A stretch of 33,838 nucleotides of DNA, from positions 1 through 33,838 of IMG/VR virus record IMGVR_UViG_3300042564_000688, one strand, 5' to 3'. Below the pieces are notes generated by a model. It did no database searches. It had not been told where the DNA came from and saw nothing but the letters and a program-made list of their open reading frames with translations. Source of the DNA: a virus. This document shows, in pieces, positions 16,293-23,997 of this stretch; position 1 is the first letter of the stretch, and every line of letters starts with the position of its first letter. The translations under genes were made by a program, and so were the position numbers.

Positions 16293-18203
16293 TTATGCTT
16301 CGATGTAAGTTCTATGGATCTTAACAGCGGTATCTGCTGCTGCTGCAGTTACCTGCAGAAGAACATTTCCGTTGTCATAAACAGCATCTGTTGTTCCAAG
16401 TGAACTTTCTCCGCCTATTACATCTGCGTATTCTGTTAGGTAAACGTTATTGCTTCCATCAACGGCTACAAGAATTTCAATTACTTCAATGGCTCCAGCC
16501 TTCTTCATTTGAACAATGTACTTAGCAGCAGAATATGTTGTTGCTGACCATGTATCAATTGTAGTTGCTGAAGTTCCAGCAGTTGCTGTTGCATCACCTA
16601 TTGATGTATTATCAAGTGTGATTGCTGTTGCAGTCAATGCTCCTGAAAGAGACAAAGTTGTACCGCTTGCTGCACCAAGTGTTGGTGTAACAAATGTTGG
16701 ACTAGTGGTAAACGCTACTGTTCCAGATCCTGCTTCATCAGTTAATGCTGCTGCAAGGTTTGCAGAAGATGGTGTTGCAAGAAATGTGGCTACGCCAGTT
16801 CCAAGACCAGAAACATCGTTTGCAATTCGCACTGTAAGTGTGTTGCTTGCGCCATCAATTGTCTTGTTTGTAAGAGTTTGTGTTGCTGCTGTTTCTAGTG
16901 TACCGTTTAGGTAGAAAGCCTTGCCAGAAGCAAGGTTAACATGCTCAGAGAATGTCCATGCATCAGTTGCATCTACCCAGTTGATAGTCTTGTCTGTAGC
17001 ACCCTTAAGAGTAATACCACCACCGTCAGCACCTGCATCTGTTGGTGTTGCTACTGAACCAAGTGTAAGGTTCTTATCGTCAACTGTGATTTCTGTTGAG
17101 TTAATTGTAGTTGTTGTACCGTTAACTGTTAGGTCCCCTGAAAGAACCAAAGATGTACCAGTTGCAGCACCAATGTTTGGTGTTACAAGTGTTGGGGTAT
17201 TAGCAAAAACAAGTGCTCCAGTACCAGTCTCGTCTGAAATAATTCCAGCAAGTTCTGATGAGGATGTTGCTGCAAGTACGTTTAACTTATCTGTTGTTAC
17301 AACAAGTGTCTTTGTGTTTGGAATGCTTGTGCCATTAATAGAGTCAGCAGTAGCCACACCAAGTGCTGGAGTTGTAAGTGTTGGACTTGTAAGAGTCTTA
17401 TTTGTAAGGGTCTGTGTATTTGTTGTTCCAACTACCGCACCAGTTGCACCGTGTGCTTCTGTAAGATTGCCGTGAGTTGTAAGGTCTGAAGATGAAGCCT
17501 TAGCATCTAACTGAGTTTGGATTGCTGAAGTTACACCATCAACATAGTTAAGTTCTACGGCAGATGCTGTGAGTGATGTGCCAGCAATTTGTAATGTTGT
17601 AGCATTTACTTCTCCTGCTGAACCATAAACTACTGCTTTGCTATTTACAATAGTACCCGCTACTGAACCATCTATTAAGTTAATTTCTGTAGCGGTTGCT
17701 GTAACTGCAACATCTTCATTAATTTTTGGTGATGTTAATGTTTTGTTTGTTAGTGTCTGTGTGTTAGTTGTACCAACTACTGCACCTGTTGCGCCATGAG
17801 CCTCTGTAAGGTTTGCATGTGTTGTAATGTCTGAAGTAAGTGCTACTGTACCAGTTGCATCTGGGAGTGTGATTATATTATCTGCTGTTGGGTCTGTTAC
17901 TGCAAGAGTTGTTTCAAAATTATTTGCTGTTGCGCCTTCAAATTCAATACTTGAACCAAATACACCAACTGCTGCTGGGGCTGACCACTCAACGCCGTAT
18001 GTGGCACCTGAGTTTGCTGTAAGTACTTGACCATTTGAGCCAATGCCTAAACGAGCAACTGCATCGTCTGCACTACCAACAATCAAATCACCTTTAGCGT
18101 CAACGACACCTGCTGTGATTACGTTCTTTCCATTAACAGTCGCAGTTGATCCCTCAACTACCAGTCCTGCTTTTACTCTAAAATCTTTTGTTACTGTTGC
18201 CAT
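16293..18203 (-). CDS. Tail fibre with repeated modules
   Basis: 636 residues starting MATVTKDFRVKAGLVVEGST. Early motifs VVDAKGDLIVGSADDAVARL and SNGQVLTANS are common in cyanophage- and pelagiphage-type fibres. Two near-identical blocks LTEAHGATGAVVGTTNTQTL lead into TNKTLTSP. The LSGDLTVNGTTTTINSTEIT module with DGGGITLKGATDKTINWVDA is shared with the Mtd-like fibre. The last 90 residues (SAAKYIVQMKKAGAIEVIEI, then VYLTEYADVIGGESSLGT) form a C-terminal domain that recurs in the next gene upstream, here probably the distal domain. A good AAGGAGA precedes ATG 18203, 16 bases after the previous stop. It probably forms a trimeric fibre; the receptor is unknown. Confidence 0.87.
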   Translation of the reverse strand: MATVTKDFRVKAGLVVEGSTATVNGKNVITAGVVDAKGDLIVGSADDAVARLGIGSNGQVLTANSGATYGVEWSAPAAVGVFGSSIEFEGATANNFETTLAVTDPTADNIITLPDATGTVALTSDITTHANLTEAHGATGAVVGTTNTQTLTNKTLTSPKINEDVAVTATATEINLIDGSVAGTIVNSKAVVYGSAGEVNATTLQIAGTSLTASAVELNYVDGVTSAIQTQLDAKASSSDLTTHGNLTEAHGATGAVVGTTNTQTLTNKTLTSPTLTTPALGVATADSINGTSIPNTKTLVVTTDKLNVLAATSSSELAGIISDETGTGALVFANTPTLVTPNIGAATGTSLVLSGDLTVNGTTTTINSTEITVDDKNLTLGSVATPTDAGADGGGITLKGATDKTINWVDATDAWTFSEHVNLASGKAFYLNGTLETAATQTLTNKTIDGASNTLTVRIANDVSGLGTGVATFLATPSSANLAAALTDEAGSGTVAFTTSPTFVTPTLGAASGTTLSLSGALTATAITLDNTSIGDATATAGTSATTIDTWSATTYSAAKYIVQMKKAGAIEVIEILVAVDGSNNVYLTEYADVIGGESSLGTTDAVYDNGNVLLQVTAAAADTAVKIHRTYIEA

Positions 18204-18219
18204 TTTATTATCTCCTTGG

Positions 18220-18666
18220 TTAAGCCTTCAAACCAGTACGCATGTAGCGTAAGGTAATCGGGGTCTGACTCACCACGGGAACTACAGTTAGTGAGACTGT
18301 ATCTCCTGCTCTAGAGACGCTAATGGTGCCAATATTCCCATCATTGTCTACTGTCCCATACTCACTGACATTATCATTTGTGCCGTCAGGGACTATGGTT
18401 AATTCTGTTGTGTAATATTTATTAGCACCACCAGAAGTTTTTTTAATTGAGATCACATACTTAACTGATCTCCATTCTGAGGCAGTAAAATTATCAAAGA
18501 TTGTACTGTTCTCAATACCAGCGATTGTTACTTCGTTATTGCCATCTGAACCAAGATCTGTTGATCTTGCAGATGAACTGTCAATTAAGTCAACATAGTC
18601 TGCTTGAGTTGGTCTATCCCCTGTCTGAAACAGGGCCTTTACGCTTGCTATTGATATTTTCGCCAT
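18220..18666 (-). CDS. Short tail fibre carrying the same distal domain
   Basis: 148 residues. The N terminus (MAKISIASVKALFQTGDRPT, then QADYVDLIDS) is a short attachment segment of a kind common in phage fibre proteins. From about residue 55 (FTASEWRSVKYVISIKKTSG, then YYTTELTIVPDG and VSEYGTV) it aligns with the C-terminal 90 residues of the 636-residue fibre: the same KY(V/I)..(I/M)KK, E(L/I), DG, EY order. The two are therefore paralogous distal domains on different shafts. The ATG lies 6 bases after TGATATAAT with no Shine-Dalgarno, so a leaderless mRNA is likely. It is the first gene of the stretch running to the terminator at 13.4 kb. Receptor binding is inferred, not shown. Confidence 0.83.
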   Translation of the reverse strand: MAKISIASVKALFQTGDRPTQADYVDLIDSSSARSTDLGSDGNNEVTIAGIENSTIFDNFTASEWRSVKYVISIKKTSGGANKYYTTELTIVPDGTNDNVSEYGTVDNDGNIGTISVSRAGDTVSLTVVPVVSQTPITLRYMRTGLKA

Positions 18667-18672
18667 GCCTGA

Positions 18673-18681
18673 ATTATATCA
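18673..18681 (-). promoter_or_regulatory. Extended -10 promoter, leaderless start
   Basis: TGATATAAT on the minus strand ends exactly 6 bases before ATG 18666. There is no Shine-Dalgarno and no clear -35. This is the cleanest extended -10 with leaderless spacing in the fibre region. Confidence 0.65.
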
Positions 18682-18687
18682 TATATT

Positions 18688-18909
18688 TCAAAGTATATAG
18701 TTAGAGAAGCCAATTATCTGCAATGGAATTGCTGGTATGTTGCCAAGGCTGTTAGGTATCTTAGTTGCTGTAAATCTTATTCTAAAGGGTAGGAGTGAAT
18801 TTATACTTACCCCACGATTTGTGTCAACAATTTCTACATTTGGAAAAGAAACAGTTTCAACCACTCTTGTAAAAACAGGAGTATTGCTTTTTATTGTAAC
18901 GCTTGCCAT
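18688..18909 (-). CDS. Small unknown protein in tail-gene cluster
   Basis: 73 residues starting MASVTIKSNTPVFTRVVETV. The start codon overlaps the stop of the gene before it by one base (TAATG), so it is translated by coupling. The sequence is beta-prone (RIRFTATKIPNSLGNIPAIP) with no Cys, signal peptide or membrane helix. No family is recognised. By location and size it may be a small baseplate or fibre-attachment piece. It is the last gene of its operon, since a new promoter follows at once. Confidence 0.75.
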   Translation of the reverse strand: MASVTIKSNTPVFTRVVETVSFPNVEIVDTNRGVSINSLLPFRIRFTATKIPNSLGNIPAIPLQIIGFSNYIL

Positions 18910-19322
18910 TAATTTGTAACATCTTCAAGAAGAGTTATCTTGCCTTGGGCAACCGTCCAAACAAGGGTATCTTGTGGAAGACGTAACTCAATATCAAAAA
19001 TATCATCTGTTCTTAACTGTGCGGTTTGGGCTGCAGTTAGGTTAATCTTAAACTCTCCGTCTTCATCATCTTCATCTTGTGCAGGATTAACTGTAAAAAG
19101 TATTGTTGCGGTGTCCGTAATTATTTGAGGATCAACTATTGTGGTTGGTCTTTTAAATTCTGCCTCTATTGTCCAATCAGGAATATTTAAAGGCTGCTGC
19201 GTATCATCTGTTAGGTAGACCATAAAGGATGCTGTATCTCCTTTTACAATAGTCCAATTAACAAATGGTGGTGCTTCACCAATGTCGTATGTAGATGCGC
19301 CTTGACCTCTATAAGTTGCCAT
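18909..19322 (-). CDS. Baseplate-upper-protein-like beta sandwich (RGDT family, paralog 1)
   Basis: 137 residues from ATG 19322, which overlaps the previous stop as TAATG; a longer GTG-started version (19352) would lie inside that gene and is unlikely. After a short lead (MATYRGQGASTYDIGEAPPF) comes NWTIVKGDTASFMVYLTDDT, the mark of small baseplate beta-sandwich proteins such as the N-terminal domain of BppU. The same (R/K)GDT..F/L pattern occurs in the genes at 31191-31544 and 32408-32824. The middle has an acidic run (NPAQDEDDEDGEFKINLT) and the end is ITLLEDVTN, like the DVT/DVS ends of its paralogs. It is probably a fibre-holding element at the tail tip; this is family-level inference. 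Confidence 0.82.
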   Translation of the reverse strand: MATYRGQGASTYDIGEAPPFVNWTIVKGDTASFMVYLTDDTQQPLNIPDWTIEAEFKRPTTIVDPQIITDTATILFTVNPAQDEDDEDGEFKINLTAAQTAQLRTDDIFDIELRLPQDTLVWTVAQGKITLLEDVTN

Positions 19323-19849
19323 TATGCTAAACCTGCTTTCATTGATCCCCACGTTCCATTGCCTTTTGGCTGTCCAACTACAATTATTCCAGTTGATGCA
19401 TTTGACTTAGCAACAACTGCTACCGCCCCTGATCCACCAGCAGGAATTGTATCTGTAAGTCCTCCACCATTTGCAACGTATAGGATTTCTCCAGCGGTAT
19501 ATGAAGAAGTATCAATATTTTCAAATATACCAGAAACAATTATTACTCCATCTGACCCGTTAGTAATTGCTGCCTGTGTTATTCCTATCATTGGGAAAGT
19601 TGCTAAATCATCTGAGTCACATTTTGCAATTGTTGGTTTTGTTGAGTACCCTGAAATATATACAGGAGTTCCTTTTGCAATTGTTGAGCCTGTTGCATTT
19701 CTAACTTCAAGTGAAATAAAAGGAAGACCAACATTTGAAATAACATCTTCTATCCGCTCAGCAAGTGATTGAATGTCTCCATGGACATTTACAGGGTCAG
19801 TTAAAACGGGATAAGGAAGATCATAAGTAGTAGTTGCGCCAGTAGCCAT
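19322..19849 (-). CDS. Tail-associated beta-rich protein
   Basis: 175 residues starting MATGATTTYDLPYPVLTDPV, followed by an HGDIQSLAERIEDVIS helix typical of phage fibre attachment segments. From residue 45 it is a beta-rich domain with regular Gly turns (ASTIAKGTPVYISG-like: TIAKGTPVYISGYSTKPTIA, FPMIGITQAAITNGSDGVII, TAGEILYVANGGGLTDTIPA), a layout seen in many virion proteins of DUF2190-like build and in fibre heads. It starts a three-gene coupled operon. Its TGGTATAAT promoter lies 10 bases before the ATG without a Shine-Dalgarno. Exact function is unknown. Confidence 0.8.
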   Translation of the reverse strand: MATGATTTYDLPYPVLTDPVNVHGDIQSLAERIEDVISNVGLPFISLEVRNATGSTIAKGTPVYISGYSTKPTIAKCDSDDLATFPMIGITQAAITNGSDGVIIVSGIFENIDTSSYTAGEILYVANGGGLTDTIPAGGSGAVAVVAKSNASTGIIVVGQPKGNGTWGSMKAGLA

Positions 19850-19859
19850 AATACTTATT

Positions 19860-19884
19860 ATTATACCACTTTCCGACGTGGAAA
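19860..19884 (-). promoter_or_regulatory. Minus-strand promoter with an operator-like inverted repeat
   Basis: TGGTATAAT (19868-19860) lies 10 bases before ATG 19849. Directly upstream lies TTTCC-GACGT-GGAAA (19870-19884), a perfect 5-bp inverted repeat with a 5-base centre, where a regulator could block polymerase. The divergent endolysin promoter begins 30 bases further on. Confidence 0.5.
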
Positions 19885-19914
19885 TTAAAAAGTTATAGAA
19901 ATGTTACCTAAAGT

Positions 19915-19970
19915 TTGACTTTGAGGCCAAATTCATGTTATAATTAATACATGCTACCAACGGGTAGCAT
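19915..19970 (+). promoter_or_regulatory. Consensus sigma-70 promoter of the endolysin gene with 5'-end hairpin
   Basis: TTGACT (19915-19920), an 18-base spacer and TATAAT (19939-19944) with an upstream TG make the best full promoter in the window. Starting where transcription should begin, ATGCTACC-AACG-GGTAGCAT (19951-19970) forms a perfect 8-bp hairpin with a tetraloop. It lies 9 bases before AGGAGG. It may stabilise the mRNA or serve as an operator. Confidence 0.8.
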
Positions 19971-19993
19971 TTGTTCTCTAGGAGGTTATTATT

Positions 19994-20539
19994 ATGAGAA
20001 GAGACAAGAAGGCTTGGATTGGAATCCTAGCATTGGTAGGAGTTGTGGCACCTTTTAGCAACTTTGCGAATGCATCAACTACTGAAAACAACTTACTAAT
20101 TAAACAGGCTGAAAACCCTGCTGCCACCCACAAGGTGGCTTTTGTTGTTTCTAAAGCAAAAATGTTAGAACGTTATGAAAACAAAACAGATCTTACAGAT
20201 CTTGAGTTAAAGAAGTTGCTTTCTTTGGTGGGATTTAAAGGCAACGACTTAGTAGTAGCCTGGGCTATTGCTAAGAAAGAATCTAATGGTCGTCCTTTAG
20301 CATTTAACGGAAACCATAAGACTGGGGACTCTTCCTATGGAATGTTCCAAATTAATATGATTGACAACCTGGGTCCAGATAGACGTGATAAGTTTGATCT
20401 TGACTCTAACGCTGAACTATTCAATCCCGTAAAAAATGCGGAGATTGCATACTATATGTCCAATGGTGGAGACGATTGGTCTTCTTGGAAGGGTATTACT
20501 CCAAAGACCAAAGAGTGGATGAAGAGGTTTCCTAAATAA
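19994..20539 (+). CDS. Secreted lysozyme-like endolysin (transglycosylase fold)
   Basis: 181 residues. The N terminus MRRDKKAWIGILALVGVVAP is a classical signal peptide: basic start, hydrophobic core, and ANA as a likely cleavage site after residue 27. The catalytic domain at about 78-170 has WAIAKKESNGRP (Glu96 the probable acid) and GDSSYGMFQINMID, the G(Y/L)(F/M)QI pattern of goose/SLT-type lysozymes. It should cleave the glycan strands of peptidoglycan outside the membrane for host lysis. With a Sec signal, export need not wait for a holin, although a holin-like gene exists at the right end. It is one of only two plus-strand genes, with its own consensus promoter, AGGAGG site and terminator, so it is controlled apart from the tail genes. 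A virion-associated lysin is less likely given the signal peptide. Confidence 0.9.
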   Translation: MRRDKKAWIGILALVGVVAPFSNFANASTTENNLLIKQAENPAATHKVAFVVSKAKMLERYENKTDLTDLELKKLLSLVGFKGNDLVVAWAIAKKESNGRPLAFNGNHKTGDSSYGMFQINMIDNLGPDRRDKFDLDSNAELFNPVKNAEIAYYMSNGGDDWSSWKGITPKTKEWMKRFPK

Positions 20540-20556
20540 TTTTTAGGTAATAAAAT

Positions 20557-20592
20557 ACCCCCTTGGAGAAATCCTTGGGGGTTTTTATTTTA
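20557..20592. terminator. Strong terminator between convergent endolysin and tail genes
   Basis: ACCCCC / GGGGGT (20557-20562 and 20577-20582) with an inner GGA/TCC helix capped by GAAA. On the plus strand the U-rich tail TTTTTATTTTAT follows. On the minus strand the tail is TATTTTATTA. It ends the endolysin mRNA and probably also the opposing adhesin/chaperone transcript. Confidence 0.9.
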
Positions 20593-20603
20593 TATTAAAT
20601 GGT

Positions 20604-20972
20604 TTAATTGATATCTACCCATGAGGTAGTTTCTTCGTCCCATGTATAAATTATATAATTTGATTCATCTGGTATTGGAGGGTCAACTGGTGGATTCCAA
20701 GTACAGGTTGCTTCATCTAGTAACCAAGATGGGTAAGGTTTTGGTGAGATAAAAGCATCTCTAATCGCATCATATGACATTCCAATAGCGGCATATTGTT
20801 TACGAAAGTTGTTATTATATGAGGTTTGTTTCCAATTGGTATACCCGCCAGACCAGTTTTCTAGCCACACAAGTCCTGAAGCCTCTTCATTTAAAGGATC
20901 TAATTCTAAGTTATTAATTACAATAATATCAATAACAATATTATTTTCATCTAATTTTGCAAAGTGTGCCAT
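20604..20972 (-). CDS. Putative adhesin-assembly chaperone, copy E (IVxNN subtype)
   Basis: 122 residues from ATG 20972, which overlaps the adhesin stop as TAATG; an upstream extension to 21002 would run inside the adhesin gene. It starts MAHFAKLDENNIVIDIIVIN and contains the family core WKQTSYNNNFRKQYAAIGMS, YD.IRDAFISPKPYPSWLL, DEATCTWNPP and the ending YTWDEETTSWVDIN. Four complete paralogs lie in this window, each directly behind a Gly-rich adhesin. Their constancy beside variable adhesins suggests a dedicated folding or attachment factor, as for tail-fibre assembly proteins. This is inference, and the family may instead be a structural cap. It pairs with an adhesin ending SGSITF. A bidirectional terminator follows. 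Confidence 0.85.
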   Translation of the reverse strand: MAHFAKLDENNIVIDIIVINNLELDPLNEEASGLVWLENWSGGYTNWKQTSYNNNFRKQYAAIGMSYDAIRDAFISPKPYPSWLLDEATCTWNPPVDPPIPDESNYIIYTWDEETTSWVDIN

Positions 20973-22417
20973 TAGAAAGTTATACTCCCGCTTCCAGTCC
21001 ATGTATATGTTCTATATCCACCACTAACAGATACGCTTGGGCTTCCAGTTGTTGCTACTGGTGCATTAAGATTGCTTGAATAACGAATGACTACTATTCC
21101 GCTATGACCACTGCCACCAGGGCCATATGTGCCCCACGGATTTACTTGGCTTGACCCACCGCCACCGCCGCCGTAGTATGTAGCGTTTCCACCAGGTCCA
21201 CCATTATGACCAGATCCAGCACCACCACCACCAGAGCCACCAGGTGCTGGTGATCCGTAGTTTGTCCAACCAGTACCGCCACCACCACCTGCATAAGTTA
21301 CAGATGAACCAGTTATTGAACTAGCCCTACCTGCGCCGCCGTAAGCCTCAGTTGAAGCAAAGGAGCCATCACAATTATTAGTAATTCCGCCTTGCCCACC
21401 TGCTCCACCGCCGCCAGACCCGCCGTAATAACTACACGCTCCAAATTGATTTTGTTTTCCACCATCATTTCCTTGCCCAGCAATTCCATTTCCGCCGTAA
21501 GACCCACCTCCACCAGAGCCACCGTTTCCACCAGTATCGCTGTAACCGCCATAGCCGCCGCCGCTGCAGGAGATTGAAGAGAATGAAGATCCAGCGCCGC
21601 TATTTCCGTTTGCACTACCACCTGCACCGCCTGCTCCACCGCCACCCACTCCTACTGAATAAACAACGCCAGTACTTACTCCTAGAGTTCCTTCTAACAT
21701 TCCGCCGCCACCGCCACCGCCCATGGTGCCGCCGCCGCTGGTGGGACTTAGTGCGCCGCCGCCGCCGCCAGCAACTACTAGGTACTCAACAGAAGAAACT
21801 GTAAAGACAGATGTAACAGAGTTAGAAGCACTGCTTGCAGCAGATGCACCATTTGCATTAGTTGCAGTGACTGTGTAGGTACGAGAACCACCAGTAAGTT
21901 CAGTTACTGTGATAGGGCTGGATGCTCCAGTATTAGAACGTCCAGAAGATGAAGTTGCAGTATAGCCAGTGATAGCAGAGCCACCAGTAGCAGCAGATGC
22001 AGTAAAGGGAACTGATACAACTCCAGATGTACCACCAGAGGCAGTGCCAATAGTTGGAGCAGAAGGGACAGTGGTTGCAGTTATAGAAGAAGAAGCGCTT
22101 GAAGCAGGACTAGTTGCAGATGTATTTGTTCCAGTAACAGTAAAAGTATAAGAAGTGGCAGATTGAAGACCTGTTACAGTCAAGGGTGATCCAGCACCAG
22201 AGGCTGTAAATGATCCAGGAGAAGATGTTGCTGTGAAAGATGTAGAGGTTCCGCCTGTAGGAGATGCCGTAAATGCAACGGTAGCAGAACCATTATTATA
22301 AGCCCTAGAAGTACCTACATTTGTAGCGGCACCAATAGTAGGTGCATCAGGTACATCAGGAATTGCAGTACCACTCTTAGTTATACCAGATGCATTTGCT
22401 CTTTTAATGTTGGCCAT
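20972..22417 (-). CDS. Glycine-rich FN3 adhesin, copy E
   Basis: 481 residues. After MANIKRANASGITKSGTAIP come two fibronectin-III domains (about 25-118 and 119-205; the first with NVGTSRAYNNGSATVAFTAS, the second with SGRSNTGASSPITVTELTGG). Then SSVEYLVVAGGGGG opens a region of about 215 residues dominated by Gly runs (about 215-430). The end is HSGIVVIRYSS and a conserved tail GGYRTYTWTGSGSITF. The Gly-rich part resembles polyglycine-II adhesins such as phage S16 gp38, which bind host surface proteins. The family is inferred from composition. The ATG lies 6 bases after TATAAT without a Shine-Dalgarno. It carries Cys in the Gly-rich part (SSISCSGG, GACSYYGG, NNCDG). Confidence 0.87.
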   Translation of the reverse strand: MANIKRANASGITKSGTAIPDVPDAPTIGAATNVGTSRAYNNGSATVAFTASPTGGTSTSFTATSSPGSFTASGAGSPLTVTGLQSATSYTFTVTGTNTSATSPASSASSSITATTVPSAPTIGTASGGTSGVVSVPFTASAATGGSAITGYTATSSSGRSNTGASSPITVTELTGGSRTYTVTATNANGASAASSASNSVTSVFTVSSVEYLVVAGGGGGALSPTSGGGTMGGGGGGGMLEGTLGVSTGVVYSVGVGGGGAGGAGGSANGNSGAGSSFSSISCSGGGYGGYSDTGGNGGSGGGGSYGGNGIAGQGNDGGKQNQFGACSYYGGSGGGGAGGQGGITNNCDGSFASTEAYGGAGRASSITGSSVTYAGGGGGTGWTNYGSPAPGGSGGGGAGSGHNGGPGGNATYYGGGGGGSSQVNPWGTYGPGGSGHSGIVVIRYSSNLNAPVATTGSPSVSVSGGYRTYTWTGSGSITF

Positions 22418-22423
22418 GTAAGT

Positions 22424-22429
22424 ATTATA
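22424..22429 (-). promoter_or_regulatory. TATAAT with leaderless spacing, adhesin E
   Basis: TATAAT ends 6 bases before ATG 22417, with no Shine-Dalgarno. The same layout precedes adhesins D and C, as AGTATTATA on the plus strand. Confidence 0.6.
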
Positions 22430-22447
22430 CCTTATCTTCTGTTAAAA

Positions 22448-22795
22448 TTATACCCAAGAAATTGTTGTTTCATCCCAAGTGTAGTCTTTAGGATCTGTTT
22501 CATCAAATATTGGATAATCAATTGGTGGTTCCCAATTGCAAGTATCTTCATTTAATAACCAAGACTCAAAAGGTTTTGGTGGAATAAAAGCATCTCTGCC
22601 TTCATCGTATTTATAGCCAATACCTGCATAGTTCTTGCGGATATTGTTGTTGTAACTTGTACGTTTACAGGTTTGACCTCTAAAGTTTCCATACCAAGTT
22701 TCTGTATCTAAGCCTTCAATGGTTTCTGTTTCGTCAATACCAGCAATAACTTCTGTAACAATGTTGTTGCTATCTAAGAATGCGTAATATGCCAT
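22448..22795 (-). CDS. Putative adhesin-assembly chaperone, copy D (WYGNFRGQ subtype)
   Basis: 115 residues from ATG 22795, inside the TAATG overlap with the adhesin D stop. It starts MAYYAFLDSNNIVTEVIAGI and differs from copies B and E in its first half: DETETIEGLDTETWYGNFRG replaces the IVVNN region. The shared core follows (RTSYNNNIRKNYAGIGYKYD, RDAFIPPKPFESWLLNEDTC, YTWDETTISWV). It has two Cys. Copy C has the same first half, and both C and D stand behind adhesins ending VSW(A/S). That pairing is the main reason to think the N-terminal half reads the adhesin C terminus. No signal peptide or membrane helix. Confidence 0.84.
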   Translation of the reverse strand: MAYYAFLDSNNIVTEVIAGIDETETIEGLDTETWYGNFRGQTCKRTSYNNNIRKNYAGIGYKYDEGRDAFIPPKPFESWLLNEDTCNWEPPIDYPIFDETDPKDYTWDETTISWV

Positions 22796-23979
22796 TATGC
22801 CCAACTCACATTTCCAGTACCAGCAGTAATAGTTGATACTTTAAATCCACCACTTGGTGCTGCTGTTGTACCTGTTAAACCAGCACCAATTGTAATTGTT
22901 TTATTGTCAGGATATTTAAGAATAACAATACCCGAACCGCCAGTACCACCATTGCCACCACATTTTGTGCCACCGCCTCCACCGCCAGTATTTGCAGTAG
23001 CGCCATAGCCAGAATGTCCGTTATTACGGCCTCCACCGCCACCTCCTGCGCCGCCACCACCAGGAGATCCTGTTTCGGCTTCGTAACTACATCCATTTTG
23101 ACCTGCACCTCCAGTACCGCCACCACCACCACCATAAGTAACTGATACCCCTGTAATAGAAACTGCTACACCTGAACCACCAGCACCGCCATTATCAACA
23201 CTTCCATTATTACCAACGGCACCAGCACCGCCGCCGCCGCCAGCGCCAGCACCCGAAGGACCAAACACATTACTGTTATTTGAACCCGAACCACCTCGGA
23301 AGCCTTGACCAGAAGTACCTGCTGGTTGAAGATTAGAGTTATTACAGGAACCTCCGCCGCCTGAGCCTCCAGAAGTATTAACTGTACCACCACCCAAAGA
23401 TGTAACAGTAGAAAATACAGAATTAGAACCGTTAGTCGAAGCAGGACCACCTGCACCAACAGTTACTGTATAACCAACACCACCTGTAACAGGTAATGCG
23501 GTTTCTAAACTTCCACCGCCGCCAGTTGCAGTAACGGTTGAACGCAGACCACCTGCTCCACCACCGCCACCACCTGCTGGAGCCATTCCTCCACTACCTC
23601 CGCCTGCACCACCAGCAACAACTAAATAATTAATAGTAAGTGCAGGAGTTATTGCATTAGATGCAGCAGATTCTGGACCAACAGCAGTTGAGTTTGTTCC
23701 TTTAACTTTAAATGTATAGGCAGTTCCATCTGTTAATCCAGCAACTGTAATAGGAGAGGCACCTGTTCCTGTAAATCCACCAGGAGTAGAGGTTGCTGTA
23801 AATGTTGTTACTGTGCCACCAGTTGCTGCTGCTGTATATGCAACTGAAACTGAATTACCAGTTGCTAAATCTGTGACGGCACCAATAGTAGGAGCATCTG
23901 GAACATCAGGAATAGGAGTAATGCCTGACATAACGTTCCTTAATGAAAATTTTTCATTGCTTGCTCTACGTACTGACAT
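22795..23979 (-). CDS. Glycine-rich FN3 adhesin, copy D
   Basis: 394 residues, the shortest of the five. After MSVRRASNEKFSLRNVMSGI comes a single fibronectin-III domain (about 24-112, VPDAPTIGAVTDLATG to SNAITPAL). INYLVVAGGAGGGSGG then opens the Gly-rich domain (about 115-345) with Cys-containing loops (GGSCNNSN, QNGCSYEAE, TKCGG). The end is SGIVILKYPDNKTITIGAGL and GGFKVSTITAGTGNVSWA, a different C-terminal class from copies A, B and E. A tail-tip adhesin role is inferred. The TATAAT at 23991-23986 is 6 bases before the ATG and there is no Shine-Dalgarno, suggesting a leaderless mRNA that also carries its chaperone gene. Confidence 0.87.
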   Translation of the reverse strand: MSVRRASNEKFSLRNVMSGITPIPDVPDAPTIGAVTDLATGNSVSVAYTAAATGGTVTTFTATSTPGGFTGTGASPITVAGLTDGTAYTFKVKGTNSTAVGPESAASNAITPALTINYLVVAGGAGGGSGGMAPAGGGGGGAGGLRSTVTATGGGGSLETALPVTGGVGYTVTVGAGGPASTNGSNSVFSTVTSLGGGTVNTSGGSGGGGSCNNSNLQPAGTSGQGFRGGSGSNNSNVFGPSGAGAGGGGGAGAVGNNGSVDNGGAGGSGVAVSITGVSVTYGGGGGGTGGAGQNGCSYEAETGSPGGGGAGGGGGGRNNGHSGYGATANTGGGGGGTKCGGNGGTGGSGIVILKYPDNKTITIGAGLTGTTAAPSGGFKVSTITAGTGNVSWA

Positions 23980-23985
23980 ACTAGT

Positions 23986-23991
23986 ATTATA
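23986..23991 (-). promoter_or_regulatory. TATAAT with leaderless spacing, adhesin D
   Basis: TATAAT ends 6 bases before ATG 23979, separated by the palindrome ACTAGT. No ribosome-binding site is seen. Confidence 0.6.
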
Positions 23992-23997
23992 CTCTGT

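Noticed and set aside
13441-17475. Several long plus-strand open frames opposite the fibre genes (for example 16921-17475)
   Set aside because: They mirror the Thr/Gly/Ala-rich repeats of real fibre genes on the minus strand and have no ribosome-binding sites or promoters.
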